Source: an uncultured Erysipelotrichaceae bacterium (GTDB lineage: Bacteria; Bacillota_I; Bacilli_A; Erysipelotrichales; Erysipelotrichaceae). From it: 15,913 nt of DNA. The notes beneath the pieces were generated by a model that was not told the DNA's origin, ran no database searches, and worked only from the letters and a program-made list of their open reading frames with translations. This document shows positions 1-7,401 of this stretch, piece after piece. A program made the translations under genes and the position numbers. Each line of letters begins with the position of its first letter. The stretch's first letter is position 1. Location of the stretch: positions 1 through 15,913 of the forward strand of contig CALEMD010000057.1 in NCBI GenBank assembly GCA_937902945.1, in the 5' to 3' direction.

Positions 1-381
1 TATAGAGCCTCTTTCTTCTGTCGGCATTGTATCTATGCTTATATTGGCATATGCCGTTTGACATCTGCCCAGAAAATCCAATTCACTGTACGTTTCAAAT
101 GAGTCTTCGGTTAAATCTGTACTGGAAAAAGAAGGAACACTGCTGTTGATCGTTACATATGGCATTCCCGAATATGCCGGCACATCTTCTAGATAGAATT
201 CAAAATCTGTTATCGGTTGAGATGATGCCGTCACTTCAGACGCTGCAGATGCAGAAGGCTCAGCTTTTGGCGCAATACTATCAGAAGAGCGTGCCGCTGC
301 AGTACAGACTGATAGACTCAAGCATATCATTGGCAGCACAAAAGCAGCTGCTGTTTTCTTTAGAAATCTAATTGAATTCAT
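1..381 (-). CDS. Secreted DNA/RNA non-specific endonuclease (DNA-entry nuclease type), N-terminal part, cut by window edge
   Basis: The first 127 residues of a minus-strand gene whose 3' part lies outside the window. It starts with a basic stretch (MNSIRFLKK) and a hydrophobic segment to about residue 27, a signal peptide. A Cys in LSVC is a poor lipobox, so simple secretion is as likely as lipid anchoring. A Ser/Ala-rich linker follows. From about residue 70 the sequence matches the entry region of the EndA/NucA-type Endonuclease_NS family: YVTINSSVPSF, SFETYSELDFLGRCQTAYAN and MPTEERGSI are all recognisable. The catalytic DRGH-type motif is beyond the edge. Such enzymes cut extracellular DNA and RNA, for nutrient gain, biofilm release or DNA uptake. 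The ATG at 381 gives the signal peptide; the nearest purine-rich site (AAAGGAAA) is unusually far upstream, about 20 bases. It lies 50 bases downstream of the rrf2-like gene on the same strand and may share its transcript. Confidence 0.85.
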   Translation of the reverse strand, partial: MNSIRFLKKTAAAFVLPMICLSLSVCTAAARSSDSIAPKAEPSASAASEVTASSQPITDFEFYLEDVPAYSGMPYVTINSSVPSFSSTDLTEDSFETYSELDFLGRCQTAYANISIDTMPTEERGSI

Positions 382-431
382 AAGCTTATTATAACGTTCA
401 TTTCCTTTTGCTGATTCGAAATTGCATTCAC

Positions 432-848
432 TTAATCAAGTTCAGAAATAAATATTTCTTCAATGGAATTGCGTTTCATTTCCTTTATAAGCACTTTATT
501 CAGTCGGCATATTTCCTTATGTATTCTGCAGGTCTTTTTCTGGCTGCAGTGTTTCTCTTCCCGCAGGCATTCACAGATAGCCATATCTCCCTCAAACAGC
601 AGATAGAAGTCATAAAGCGTTATCTTCCGCAGATCAGCAGAAAGAATATATCCTCCTTTTGAATCTGCTTTTCGATAGAGAGTCTCTACATAACCTGCAC
701 TTTTCAGTTTGGACATGATCACAAGAATATACGTTGATGGAATTGACTCCCGCTTCGCTATTTCCTGTGAGAATAACGGGTATCCTTTTGCTTGATATAA
801 GGCTCTTATTGCCCGGATAGCATAGTCAGTCTCTCGCCTGATTTTCAT
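432..848 (-). CDS. Rrf2-family transcriptional regulator with cysteine cluster
   Basis: A 138-residue protein of normal Rrf2 length. The N-terminal winged helix-turn-helix begins MKIRRETDYAIRAIRALY and continues with the typical IAKRESIPSTYILVIMSKLKSAGYVET and a GGYILS wing. The effector part carries cysteines at 92, 94, 101, 107 and 114. C94-x6-C101-x5-C107 is close to the C-x5-C-x5-C or C-x7-C-type clusters of Fe-S-binding relatives such as IscR and NsrR, so redox or nitric-oxide sensing is possible but unproven. The start at 848 is chosen over a longer frame reaching 941 because AGGAG sits 9 bases before it and the family motif begins right there. The gene lies just upstream of the secreted nuclease on the same strand, and a palindrome overlaps its upstream -10-like sequence, suggesting autoregulation. 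Confidence 0.9.
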   Translation of the reverse strand: MKIRRETDYAIRAIRALYQAKGYPLFSQEIAKRESIPSTYILVIMSKLKSAGYVETLYRKADSKGGYILSADLRKITLYDFYLLFEGDMAICECLREEKHCSQKKTCRIHKEICRLNKVLIKEMKRNSIEEIFISELD

Positions 849-945
849 TCTTCTTTTCTCCTGCCCCACAGTTGATTTACAAGATGAAAGAATCCTGCTG
901 AATGCATAAAAAAGACGACTTCCATACCAGCAGTTTTTCAATTAG

Positions 946-997
946 ACTTTATTAATTAAAGAAGTGCTAGTCAATATTATAACTGTTTCAGTTAGAC
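946..997 (-). promoter_or_regulatory. Candidate promoter and operator of the rrf2-like gene
   Basis: Reading the minus strand, TTGACT (969-974) and TAAAGT (946-951) are 17 bases apart, about 100 bases before the rrf2-like start. A second -10-like TATAAT lies at 976-981. A perfect dyad TAACTG-TTT-CAGTTA occupies 980-994 and touches that TATAAT. A related copy (CAGTTTTTCAATTAGAC, 931-947, 13 of 17 positions equal to 981-997) overlaps the TAAAGT element. The two copies, about one per promoter element, look like operator sites, most simply for the Rrf2 protein itself. No known Rrf2 box is matched exactly. Confidence 0.45.
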
Positions 998-1022
998 TAA
1001 AGACATGATCAAAAGGCACCGC

Positions 1023-1757
1023 TCATCTGATTTCTTCAATAAAGCTTACACTGTCCATTGTCCGCAATGCTTCAATAATTTCACTATGTGTTTTATACTG
1101 TTTCAATTCCGGCGATACAATTGTCAGACCGATAGAATAGACACTTAATCCAGAATTGATATAAGCAGGATTTGATTCGATTTCATCAATATTCAAACCC
1201 AGTCTGCGGGATGTAGTAATGAAATCCTGCAGATTCTGTTTGTTCTTCAGCTCGAGATGTATTTCGAAATGATTGGAACGATCTTTCAGATACACTTCTA
1301 ATGTCGGCATCAGATTCAAGCATGCAAACAAAGCAATGAAAGAAATCAATGCGACTGTGTATAGCCCAAAGCCAAGGGTCAATCCAATAATGCAGCATCC
1401 CCACAGTCCAACAGCTGTTGTAAGACCGCGGATCTGATTGCGTGATGAATAAAGAATTGAGTAAGTACTGATATTGGCTATTCCAATTACTGTTGCAGCC
1501 GAGATTGCCGGAATCGCGAAACTGTATGTATCCGCAAGAAAGGAATCCAGAAGTGCTGCACCTGTTGAAGACAATGAGACAAGGATAAATGTTCTCAGTC
1601 CAGCAGAGTGTCTCTTATTTGATCTTTCCCAGCCGATGGCCGCTGACAGCAGAAAAGAGATTCCTATTCTGAGCGCAATAGAAACGATTGTCAGTGAATC
1701 ACTGTTCATTCCCAGCCATTCTGCAATTGGATCATTCAGCATATTGATCATAGTCAT
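1023..1757 (-). CDS. MgtC/SapB-family membrane protein
   Basis: A 244-residue protein with about four to five membrane segments in the first 155 residues and a soluble C-terminal domain (about 160-244) of the ACT-like type seen in the larger MgtC relatives. The family signature GWERSNKRHSAGLRTF is at 42-57 and GLTTAVGLW at 111-119. The usual GxGFLGAG-like stretch is replaced by VIGIANISTYS near 90-100, so this is a divergent member. MgtC proteins affect growth in low magnesium and control F-type ATPase in some pathogens; transport itself is unproven. The start may be ATG 1757 or 1751, with a weak AAAGAGA site before the first. Only 16 bases separate it from the upstream antiporter stop, so the two form one operon. 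It ends in TGA. Confidence 0.85.
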   Translation of the reverse strand: MTMINMLNDPIAEWLGMNSDSLTIVSIALRIGISFLLSAAIGWERSNKRHSAGLRTFILVSLSSTGAALLDSFLADTYSFAIPAISAATVIGIANISTYSILYSSRNQIRGLTTAVGLWGCCIIGLTLGFGLYTVALISFIALFACLNLMPTLEVYLKDRSNHFEIHLELKNKQNLQDFITTSRRLGLNIDEIESNPAYINSGLSVYSIGLTIVSPELKQYKTHSEIIEALRTMDSVSFIEEIR

Positions 1758-1773
1758 ATTATATCTCTTTCTT

Positions 1774-3210
1774 TTATGTATTCAGGAAACGTCCGCGATG
1801 TATATGATCTGTTTCCTGCTCAGCGGCTTCCAGAAATGCAGATTCCTCTTCTGGAATTTCGTCATGCTTAGGCAGTGTTTTCTGTATCTGTGCAATTCTA
1901 TCAATCAGAACATCCACACCAGGTCTCTCTTCACCAACTTCTGTTGTCTGCGGCACATTGGTAATCTCTTCCAGTTTCTTTGAAAACGAGCCAGAACGGT
2001 ACAATGCAATCTTGGCACAGACAGGTCCGATCAGTTCAAACATAATGCTGCTTGCAAGAATGACTGTTTCCAGATTGCTGCCGCTGACTCCCGGCAGAAC
2101 ACGGGTACTCATAGCTGCCAAGCCAATGGCTACGCCTGCCTGCGGAAGCAGTGCCAGACCCAGATTATCTCTTGTCTTATGATTCTCATTCACCAGCTGA
2201 CACCCTGTCCATGCTCCGACATATTTGCCAATTATTCTCACGATCAGATAGACTGCGCTGATTGCCAGCAAAGGCGTTCCGTTAACAGATGCTGGATTTA
2301 AGAACAATGCATTCATATCAAAATTCACACCGCTTCGCACAAAGAACAGCAATAGAATCGGAGGACTGAAGTAGTTCATCTGCATGAACAGCTTCTCATC
2401 ATCCGTCATATTGATGTACACCATTCCCATAGCCATGCATCCAAGAAGCGGAGAAACACTCAATGCCGAGCAAAGACCGCAGAAGGCAAACAGCAGTCCA
2501 ATACTGATAATCAGCCGATTGTCACTGGAATGCTTTCTATCCATAAACAGTTTCAGCAGAACTCCGAATACACACCCAAGCAGAACAACTCCGATATTCA
2601 GCAGTACCGGCTGAAGTACTGTATTGATTACGCTGCTGGTATGACTGATGCTAGCCAAAGCTATGCTTATAGCAACACTATAGCCAAGCAATCCAATGAC
2701 ATCATCAAGTGCAATCACCTGCAGCAATGTATCTACAGTGTCTCCATGTGCTTTATACTGTCGGATTGTCATGATTGTACTCGATGGTGCAGTCACAGCT
2801 GACAATGCCGCCAGAACAACACAGAATGCTATATCCAGATGAAGCAGATAAAAGGATGCCGCAAAGACAAGAATTGATACTGTCATTGTCTCAACCACTG
2901 CGATCCAGATCACACGCTTGCCATTTCTATGCAGTCTATCTATTTTGAAAAACTCGCCGACAGAGAATGCAATGAATGTCAATGCCACATCAGGCAGAAA
3001 TGATGTTGCCTGTACAAAGCTGTCTGGCAGAAGATTCAGGCAGGAAGGTCCAATCAGTATGCCAGTCAGAATATATGCCGTAACATTAGGAAGCTTTACC
3101 ATCTTGGCAATGCGCGACATCAAAAAGCCACCAAACAGCATGATGGAAAGTGAAAGAATGACAGATGCCTCTGACATCTGGTTTATGTTCTGTATCAATT
3201 CATTCAGCAT
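1774..3210 (-). CDS. CPA2-type cation:proton antiporter (NapA/Kef-like, Asp-Asp motif)
   Basis: A 478-residue membrane protein with about twelve to thirteen hydrophobic segments over residues 15-405. Family landmarks are LPNVTAYILTGILIGP (40-55), TAPSSTIMTIRQ (140-151) and LDDVIGLLG (168-176), plus GLALLPQAGVAIGLA further on. The two adjacent aspartates at 169-170 correspond to the ion-binding pair of NapA-like exchangers, which are electrogenic Na+/H+ antiporters; KefB/KefC have Gln-Asp there instead. The roughly 70-residue hydrophilic tail is too short for a TrkA-N/RCK domain, again unlike KefB/KefC. The likely role is Na+ or K+ expulsion in exchange for protons at the cell membrane. The start is preceded by AGAAAGG. 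It is divergent from a LysR-type regulator and co-transcribed with the MgtC-like gene downstream. Confidence 0.9.
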   Translation of the reverse strand: MLNELIQNINQMSEASVILSLSIMLFGGFLMSRIAKMVKLPNVTAYILTGILIGPSCLNLLPDSFVQATSFLPDVALTFIAFSVGEFFKIDRLHRNGKRVIWIAVVETMTVSILVFAASFYLLHLDIAFCVVLAALSAVTAPSSTIMTIRQYKAHGDTVDTLLQVIALDDVIGLLGYSVAISIALASISHTSSVINTVLQPVLLNIGVVLLGCVFGVLLKLFMDRKHSSDNRLIISIGLLFAFCGLCSALSVSPLLGCMAMGMVYINMTDDEKLFMQMNYFSPPILLLFFVRSGVNFDMNALFLNPASVNGTPLLAISAVYLIVRIIGKYVGAWTGCQLVNENHKTRDNLGLALLPQAGVAIGLAAMSTRVLPGVSGSNLETVILASSIMFELIGPVCAKIALYRSGSFSKKLEEITNVPQTTEVGEERPGVDVLIDRIAQIQKTLPKHDEIPEEESAFLEAAEQETDHIHRGRFLNT

Positions 3211-3334
3211 GATTGCCTTTCTGGAAGCCTATTGAATTCCGAGCATCTTATTTCTTCTATGATATACTGAATTATATATAAATGAAAATGATTGATTTTT
3301 ATATTATCATTAATTATTTTTATGGAGGTTTATT
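3211..3334. promoter_or_regulatory. Divergent control region between antiporter and LysR-type gene
   Basis: A very A+T-rich 124-base spacer. For the plus strand, TTGATT (3292-3297) and TATTTT (3315-3320) are 17 bases apart but very close to the start codon. For the minus strand a TATAAT lies at 3271-3276 with no good -35. A dyad AATGAT (3287-3292) / ATCATT (3306-3311), with a 13-base spacer, is a possible LysR-type site. The strong site GGAGG (3324-3328) belongs to the LysR-type gene. This arrangement is usual for a LysR regulator controlling its divergent neighbour. Confidence 0.4.
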
Positions 3335-4255
3335 ATGAGCGATCGAATTGATTCATTCATCATGGCGGCTGAGACAAAGAACTTTACCAAAACCGCAAAA
3401 CAGCTATGTCTGACGCAGCCGGCTGTAACGCATCAGATACTGCAGCTGGAAGAAGAGATGGGCGCAAAATTATTTGACCGCAGCGGAAAGCACATTGCCC
3501 TGACAGAAGAAGGAAAAGTTGCTCTGAAATATGCACGAAGAATAAAAGCTCTTGAAGAAAGAATGAAACAGGACATCATGAATAACCGTCTGCATAAAAC
3601 AGAGCTTAAGGCTGGTATAACCCACACATCTGAAAGCAATGATGTTGCCGAAGTGCTAGCCCGCTACTCCAGTGAGTCTGCCGCCTTAAACATTACAATT
3701 CTTACTGAGCCCATTCAGAAACTGTACAGCATGCTCGATACATACGAACTGGATATGGCTATTGTCGAAGAAAAACCTCACAACACAAAATTCACATCGA
3801 TTCTTCTTGATACAGACTGTCTTGTCTGTGTTGTTTCTGCTGATAGCCGTCTCGCCAACAGGAAACGGCTGAATATACAGGACCTGAAGAAAGAAAAACT
3901 GATTCTGCGCCTTCCAGGCTCCGAAACCAGAACGCTTCTGGAAAGCCATCTTCTCGGCATTCACGAATCCCTCAGCAACTTCCGTATTATTCTTGAAGTA
4001 GATAATATCGCAACTATAAAGAACTGTGTACGTAAGAATCTAGGTATCTCAATCCTTGCCCGCAGTGCCTGCATGAGTGAAATCAGAAAAGGAAAACTTG
4101 TTGCACTTCCTATTGATAATCTGAATATGACCAGAGAAACATATCTTGTATATCATAAAGATTTTGACAGTCCAGAGATTATTAAGGGATTTGTTCAGCT
4201 CTATCAGAAGAATGTTGCTACAAGAGCCACTAAAAAACTGGAGAAGATGAAATGA
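3335..4255 (+). CDS. LysR-family transcriptional regulator
   Basis: A 306-residue regulator of normal LysR length. The N-terminal helix-turn-helix is clear: IDSFIMAAETKNFTKTAKQL, then TQPAVTHQILQLEEEMGAKLFDR (28-49) and LTEEGKVALKYA. Residues from about 90 form the periplasmic-binding-like effector domain, ending in a Lys-rich tail. GGAGG lies 6 bases before the ATG. It is transcribed away from the antiporter-mgtC operon, so it probably controls that pair and itself. The effector cannot be told from the sequence; LDMAIVEEKP and DNIATIKNCVRKNLGISILA are the usual CysB/CynR-like domain features. The stop TGA lies inside the left arm of its terminator hairpin. Confidence 0.92.
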   Translation: MSDRIDSFIMAAETKNFTKTAKQLCLTQPAVTHQILQLEEEMGAKLFDRSGKHIALTEEGKVALKYARRIKALEERMKQDIMNNRLHKTELKAGITHTSESNDVAEVLARYSSESAALNITILTEPIQKLYSMLDTYELDMAIVEEKPHNTKFTSILLDTDCLVCVVSADSRLANRKRLNIQDLKKEKLILRLPGSETRTLLESHLLGIHESLSNFRIILEVDNIATIKNCVRKNLGISILARSACMSEIRKGKLVALPIDNLNMTRETYLVYHKDFDSPEIIKGFVQLYQKNVATRATKKLEKMK

Positions 4256-4283
4256 GGAAGTCTTTTAGGACTCCCTCATTTTT
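4253..4283 (+). terminator. Rho-independent terminator of the LysR-type gene
   Basis: TGAGGAAGTC (4253-4262) pairs with GACTCCCTCA (4269-4278), 9 of 10 positions, with a six-base loop and a following TTTTT. The stem begins at the stop codon. The convergent permease operon ends at 4300, so the hairpin may also help stop transcription from the other side, although the T-run on that strand is weak. Confidence 0.88.
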
Positions 4284-4299
4284 ACTATATTATGATCAA

Positions 4300-5715
4300 C
4301 TAGAATTCTTTTCTGCCATCCGGTGTATCTATGACAACCGGTGCTTTCTTCCAATTCACTAATACCATCCATAGCCAAAGAACAACTCCAATTGCAAGAT
4401 AGATCGCAAACGATATCCACGAGCCAGAACCCTGCCCTAATGTACAGAAAAACGCCACAATCACTGCAATGATAAGCGCAAGTATGCGGGTAAAATTGCC
4501 ACCCTTAAGATGATAGGTTACCCAATCTGGATGCTGCTTGTGTATTCTAATTGCTGAAATCATTGTTATAGCATATGCGCAGGCACATCCAAAAGCCATC
4601 AGATTGAAGAAGTCATTCATAAATGTTCCTGCATTCTGCAGTATAAGAAAGATTATCGACACAACCAGCAGCATTATGTTTGGAAGAATCGGCTGCTGAT
4701 GCTTGTTTACCTTTGCAAAGCTTGCCGGCAGAAAATTGCTCTTTCCCATTGCATACAGAAGACGAACCGTTGACAGCCAGAATCCAAGCAGACATGTTCC
4801 TATTGCACACAGTATTGCAGCAATACCGAATATGATTGACCAGAATTTCCAGCTTCCGCCAAGTTGTTCCATCATCGTTATAGCAAGAAAACCAGATGTT
4901 GCAGAACCACCAGATTCGACCAGTGCCTGTACCGGCATTCCACCAAGTCCAACAAAGAAGAAAGCATAGACTATTCCGCAGGTTATGACTGAACCCCAAA
5001 TTGCTTTAGTTGAGTCTTTCAGTGGAAAATCACCTTCTTCAATCATCTGTGGTACAGTTTCAAATCCAAAAAACGGTGTTATCAGAAATGCCAATCCTAT
5101 TACCCAGCCTGGTATTCCAAATTCAGATGGAGCTTGCGAATAAAAGAAATTGCTGAAATTTGATAAGCTCCATTGTCCAGAACACATGAATCCAATGGAC
5201 GCAGCAATACAGCCAATAATTGCAAGCACCAGCATAATCAATTGAATTTTCCCTGCAACTTCAATGTTCTGCATACTCAGGCAGAAGTATCCAACTAATG
5301 CTACTGCAGCTACAATCTCAATCAAAGTAAATCCAGATGTTATATTCAGAATATGAAATATCCATTGAACTATTGCCATAACTGCAGCTGGAGGAACAGC
5401 AATCCACGCGAGCATAATCAGCCATGCAGAAAGAAATCCCATGTGCTTGTTCTGTCCCACCGTGTTGTAAATCAATTCTCCGCCTGCCTCTGGAAACATC
5501 GGCGCCAATTCACAATAAACAAACGCTATTGGCAATATCATTAATGTCATCAGCAAAAAGGCAATCCATGTTCCTGGTCCGCAGTATTCATAGAATATTG
5601 AATCCCAATACCCAATGAAAGTAAATATTGCACCTGTTGCTATTGCATAAACGTAAATTAGTTTCAGGCTCTTTTTCAAACCTTTTGATTCAATTGTTTG
5701 ATCTGGTTTAGACAT
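4300..5715 (-). CDS. APC-superfamily permease, second of a tandem pair
   Basis: A 471-residue, twelve-helix secondary transporter of the amino acid-polyamine-organocation superfamily. It opens with GLKKSLKLIYVYAIATGAIF and GYWDSIF, then GGELIYNTVGQNKH (about 78-91) and LAWIAVPPAAVMAI. The helix 6 region has GIPGWVIGLAFLITPFFGFE followed by TVPQMIEEGDFP, with the conserved loop and proline typical of APC carriers. The start at 5715 is chosen because AAAGGGG and AAAGAG lie directly before it and because it lines up with its paralogue; a longer frame begins at 5745. About 60% of the first 110 residues match the neighbour at 5786-7195, so this is a local duplication. The two end alike (VIDTPDGRKEF and VIETPDGVKEY). 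The substrate cannot be named. Confidence 0.88.
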   Translation of the reverse strand: MSKPDQTIESKGLKKSLKLIYVYAIATGAIFTFIGYWDSIFYEYCGPGTWIAFLLMTLMILPIAFVYCELAPMFPEAGGELIYNTVGQNKHMGFLSAWLIMLAWIAVPPAAVMAIVQWIFHILNITSGFTLIEIVAAVALVGYFCLSMQNIEVAGKIQLIMLVLAIIGCIAASIGFMCSGQWSLSNFSNFFYSQAPSEFGIPGWVIGLAFLITPFFGFETVPQMIEEGDFPLKDSTKAIWGSVITCGIVYAFFFVGLGGMPVQALVESGGSATSGFLAITMMEQLGGSWKFWSIIFGIAAILCAIGTCLLGFWLSTVRLLYAMGKSNFLPASFAKVNKHQQPILPNIMLLVVSIIFLILQNAGTFMNDFFNLMAFGCACAYAITMISAIRIHKQHPDWVTYHLKGGNFTRILALIIAVIVAFFCTLGQGSGSWISFAIYLAIGVVLWLWMVLVNWKKAPVVIDTPDGRKEF

Positions 5716-5730
5716 CTCTTTCCCCTTTAA

Positions 5731-5765
5731 AACTCTCCACATCAATGGAACCGATATAGAGAGTT
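5731..5765 (-). other. Intercistronic hairpin between the two permease genes
   Basis: AACTCTC (5731-5737) and GAGAGTT (5759-5765) form a perfect 7-base stem around a 21-base loop. It ends 15 bases before the start codon of the second permease, directly against its ribosome binding site. On the minus strand only a short TTTT follows, so it is not a full terminator. It could be a weak attenuator or an mRNA processing or stability element that sets the ratio of the two permeases. Confidence 0.5.
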
Positions 5766-5785
5766 ATATCTTTTATGTATTGCGT

Positions 5786-7195
5786 TTAGTATTCTTTTAC
5801 ACCGTCTGGTGTTTCTATAACAACCTTAGATTTTTTCCAGCGAATTAGAACCATATACAGCCAGATTAGAATACCCACTCCAAGATATACTGCAAACGAA
5901 ATCCAAGAACCTATTCCCTGTCCTAATGTACAGAAGAATGCAATGACAATCATGATAAGCATTGCAACGATTCTCAGTATATTACCGCCTTTTACAGCAT
6001 TAGGGCTCTTCCAGTCCGGATGCTTTGAATGAATTCTTACTGCGGATATCATGGTCAATGCATATGCACAGGCACATCCAAAGGACATCAGATTAAAGAA
6101 GTCGTTCATAAATGAAGTCGCATTCATCAAAAGAAGGAAAACAAGTGAAATAGCCAATAGAAATATGTTAGGAAGAATTGGCTGTTGATGCTTATTAACC
6201 TTTTTAAAAGCTTGCGGCAGGAAGTTCTTTTCAGACATCGAATACAGCATACGTACTGTTGACATCCAGAATCCTAGAATTGATGCGCCAAGCCCCATCA
6301 AGACAGAACAGAAACCATAAATCAATGGCCAAGTTGTCCAACCAAGTGTTCTTTCCATATTGATAATCGTCAAGAATCCATTGGCCGCATCTCCAGCCAT
6401 GAGATTCTGAAATGTATCCAGACCAGCTACGCAGAAATAGAAGAATGTATATATTGCACCGCATGTCAGTACTGATCCACAAATCGCCTTCTTTGAATCC
6501 TTGATAGGGAAATCTCCCTCTTCTACCATTTGCGGAACAGTTTCAAATCCAAAATACGGTGTTATAAGCAATGCCATACCAATCAGCCATCCTGGTATTC
6601 CGTTTGTTGTACCAATGGTTGTCTGAAATAGGTTGCCCATGTTTGCAAGACTCCAATGGCCAGAAAACAGAATCAAAATACCTGTTATCAAAGTAGACAC
6701 AATGTTGACAAACAGACATGTTGCCTGTGCCTTAACCAATGTTTTAATGTCCTGAAGACTCAGAATAAACACCAGAACAAGAATGCATATGCCTATCTGC
6801 ATCGTGTTGCCAAACGTCAATCCAAGATTGAAAGTGCGAGAAATCCAAGTTGCTATTGCCATAACAACTGCTGGCGGTACAGCAATCCAAGCAGCCATAA
6901 TCAGCCATGATGCAAGAAATCCCACATGTTTATTAATGCCGACAGTATTATATATTAATTCTCCGCCGGTTGTATGAAACAATGGTGCCAATTCGGAATA
7001 AACTAAAGCGACAGGCAGAATTGCAATTGTCATCATTCCAAATGCCAGCCACGTTCCAGATCCGCAGTATCCAAAGAATACCGAATCCCAATAACTTACC
7101 CAAGTGAATATTGAACCCGTAGCGACAGTATAAACAAATACCAGCTGCAGACTTTTCTGCAGACCGCCGCTTTTTGAAGTGTTATTCTCCGACAT
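5786..7195 (-). CDS. APC-superfamily permease, first of a tandem pair
   Basis: A 469-residue twelve-helix carrier, paralogous along its whole length to the gene that follows it. Shared landmarks are GLQKSLQLVFVYTVATGSIF, GGELIYNTVGINKH, AAWIAVPPAVVMAI, GIPGWLIGMALLITPYFGFE, VNKHQQPILPNI, NDFFNLMSFGCACAYALTMI and the tail VIETPDGVKEY. GGGGGA sits about 5 bases before the ATG, a strong site. A near-consensus promoter lies in the spacer before it. Import or exchange of an amino acid or amine is the family expectation; nothing here identifies the substrate. The divergent dehydrogenase shares its control region, so the imported compound, or a product of it, may be the dehydrogenase substrate. That link is inference. 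Confidence 0.9.
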   Translation of the reverse strand: MSENNTSKSGGLQKSLQLVFVYTVATGSIFTWVSYWDSVFFGYCGSGTWLAFGMMTIAILPVALVYSELAPLFHTTGGELIYNTVGINKHVGFLASWLIMAAWIAVPPAVVMAIATWISRTFNLGLTFGNTMQIGICILVLVFILSLQDIKTLVKAQATCLFVNIVSTLITGILILFSGHWSLANMGNLFQTTIGTTNGIPGWLIGMALLITPYFGFETVPQMVEEGDFPIKDSKKAICGSVLTCGAIYTFFYFCVAGLDTFQNLMAGDAANGFLTIINMERTLGWTTWPLIYGFCSVLMGLGASILGFWMSTVRMLYSMSEKNFLPQAFKKVNKHQQPILPNIFLLAISLVFLLLMNATSFMNDFFNLMSFGCACAYALTMISAVRIHSKHPDWKSPNAVKGGNILRIVAMLIMIVIAFFCTLGQGIGSWISFAVYLGVGILIWLYMVLIRWKKSKVVIETPDGVKEY

Positions 7196-7211
7196 AAATC
7201 CCCCATATCCT

Positions 7212-7336
7212 AGGCGATTATTATGTTCCTATCCGTGAGTAATTCTATGCCTTGATAATATTTTGTCAAGTACTTGTTATTTCCTTCACATTTAGTAATT
7301 CATGTGCTATCATTTTCAAGGCGATTGCTCCTATCC
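7212..7336. repeat. Three paired 8-base direct repeats in the divergent permease/dehydrogenase control region
   Basis: AGGCGATT occurs at 7212-7219 and 7319-7326, TCCTATCC at 7227-7234 and 7329-7336, and AGTAATTC at 7238-7245 and 7294-7301. AGGCGATT and TCCTATCC stand in the same order in both blocks, 7 bases apart in one and 2 in the other. One block is near the permease start point and the other covers the dehydrogenase -35 region, as expected for binding sites of a shared regulator. Confidence 0.5.
7242..7269 (-). promoter_or_regulatory. Promoter of the permease operon
   Basis: On the minus strand TTGACA (7264-7269) and TAGAAT (7242-7247) are 16 bases apart, giving a leader of roughly 40 bases before the start at 7195. 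An inverted repeat CTTGA (7251-7255) / TCAAG (7266-7270) spans the spacer and the -35 element, and could be an operator. Confidence 0.65.
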
Positions 7337-7354
7337 AGTCCAACCGGCTATAAT
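7325..7354 (+). promoter_or_regulatory. Promoter of the UcpA-like dehydrogenase
   Basis: TATAAT at 7349-7354 is a perfect -10. The best -35 is TTGCTC at 7325-7330, 18 bases upstream, which matches only at TTG, so an activator is plausible. The repeated words AGGCGATT and TCCTATCC overlap this -35. The leader would be about 40 bases. Confidence 0.55.
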
Positions 7355-7401
7355 CGAAACTTGTATATCACATTTCAAATAATAGAGAGAGGATACTTAA
7401 A

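Noticed and set aside
408..662. Plus-strand frame of 84 codons
   Set aside because: It lies almost entirely opposite the Rrf2 gene, with no ribosome site or recognisable protein.
849..941. Upstream extension of the Rrf2 gene to 941
   Set aside because: The extra 31 residues resemble no family member, and a good AGGAG site lies before the ATG at 848.
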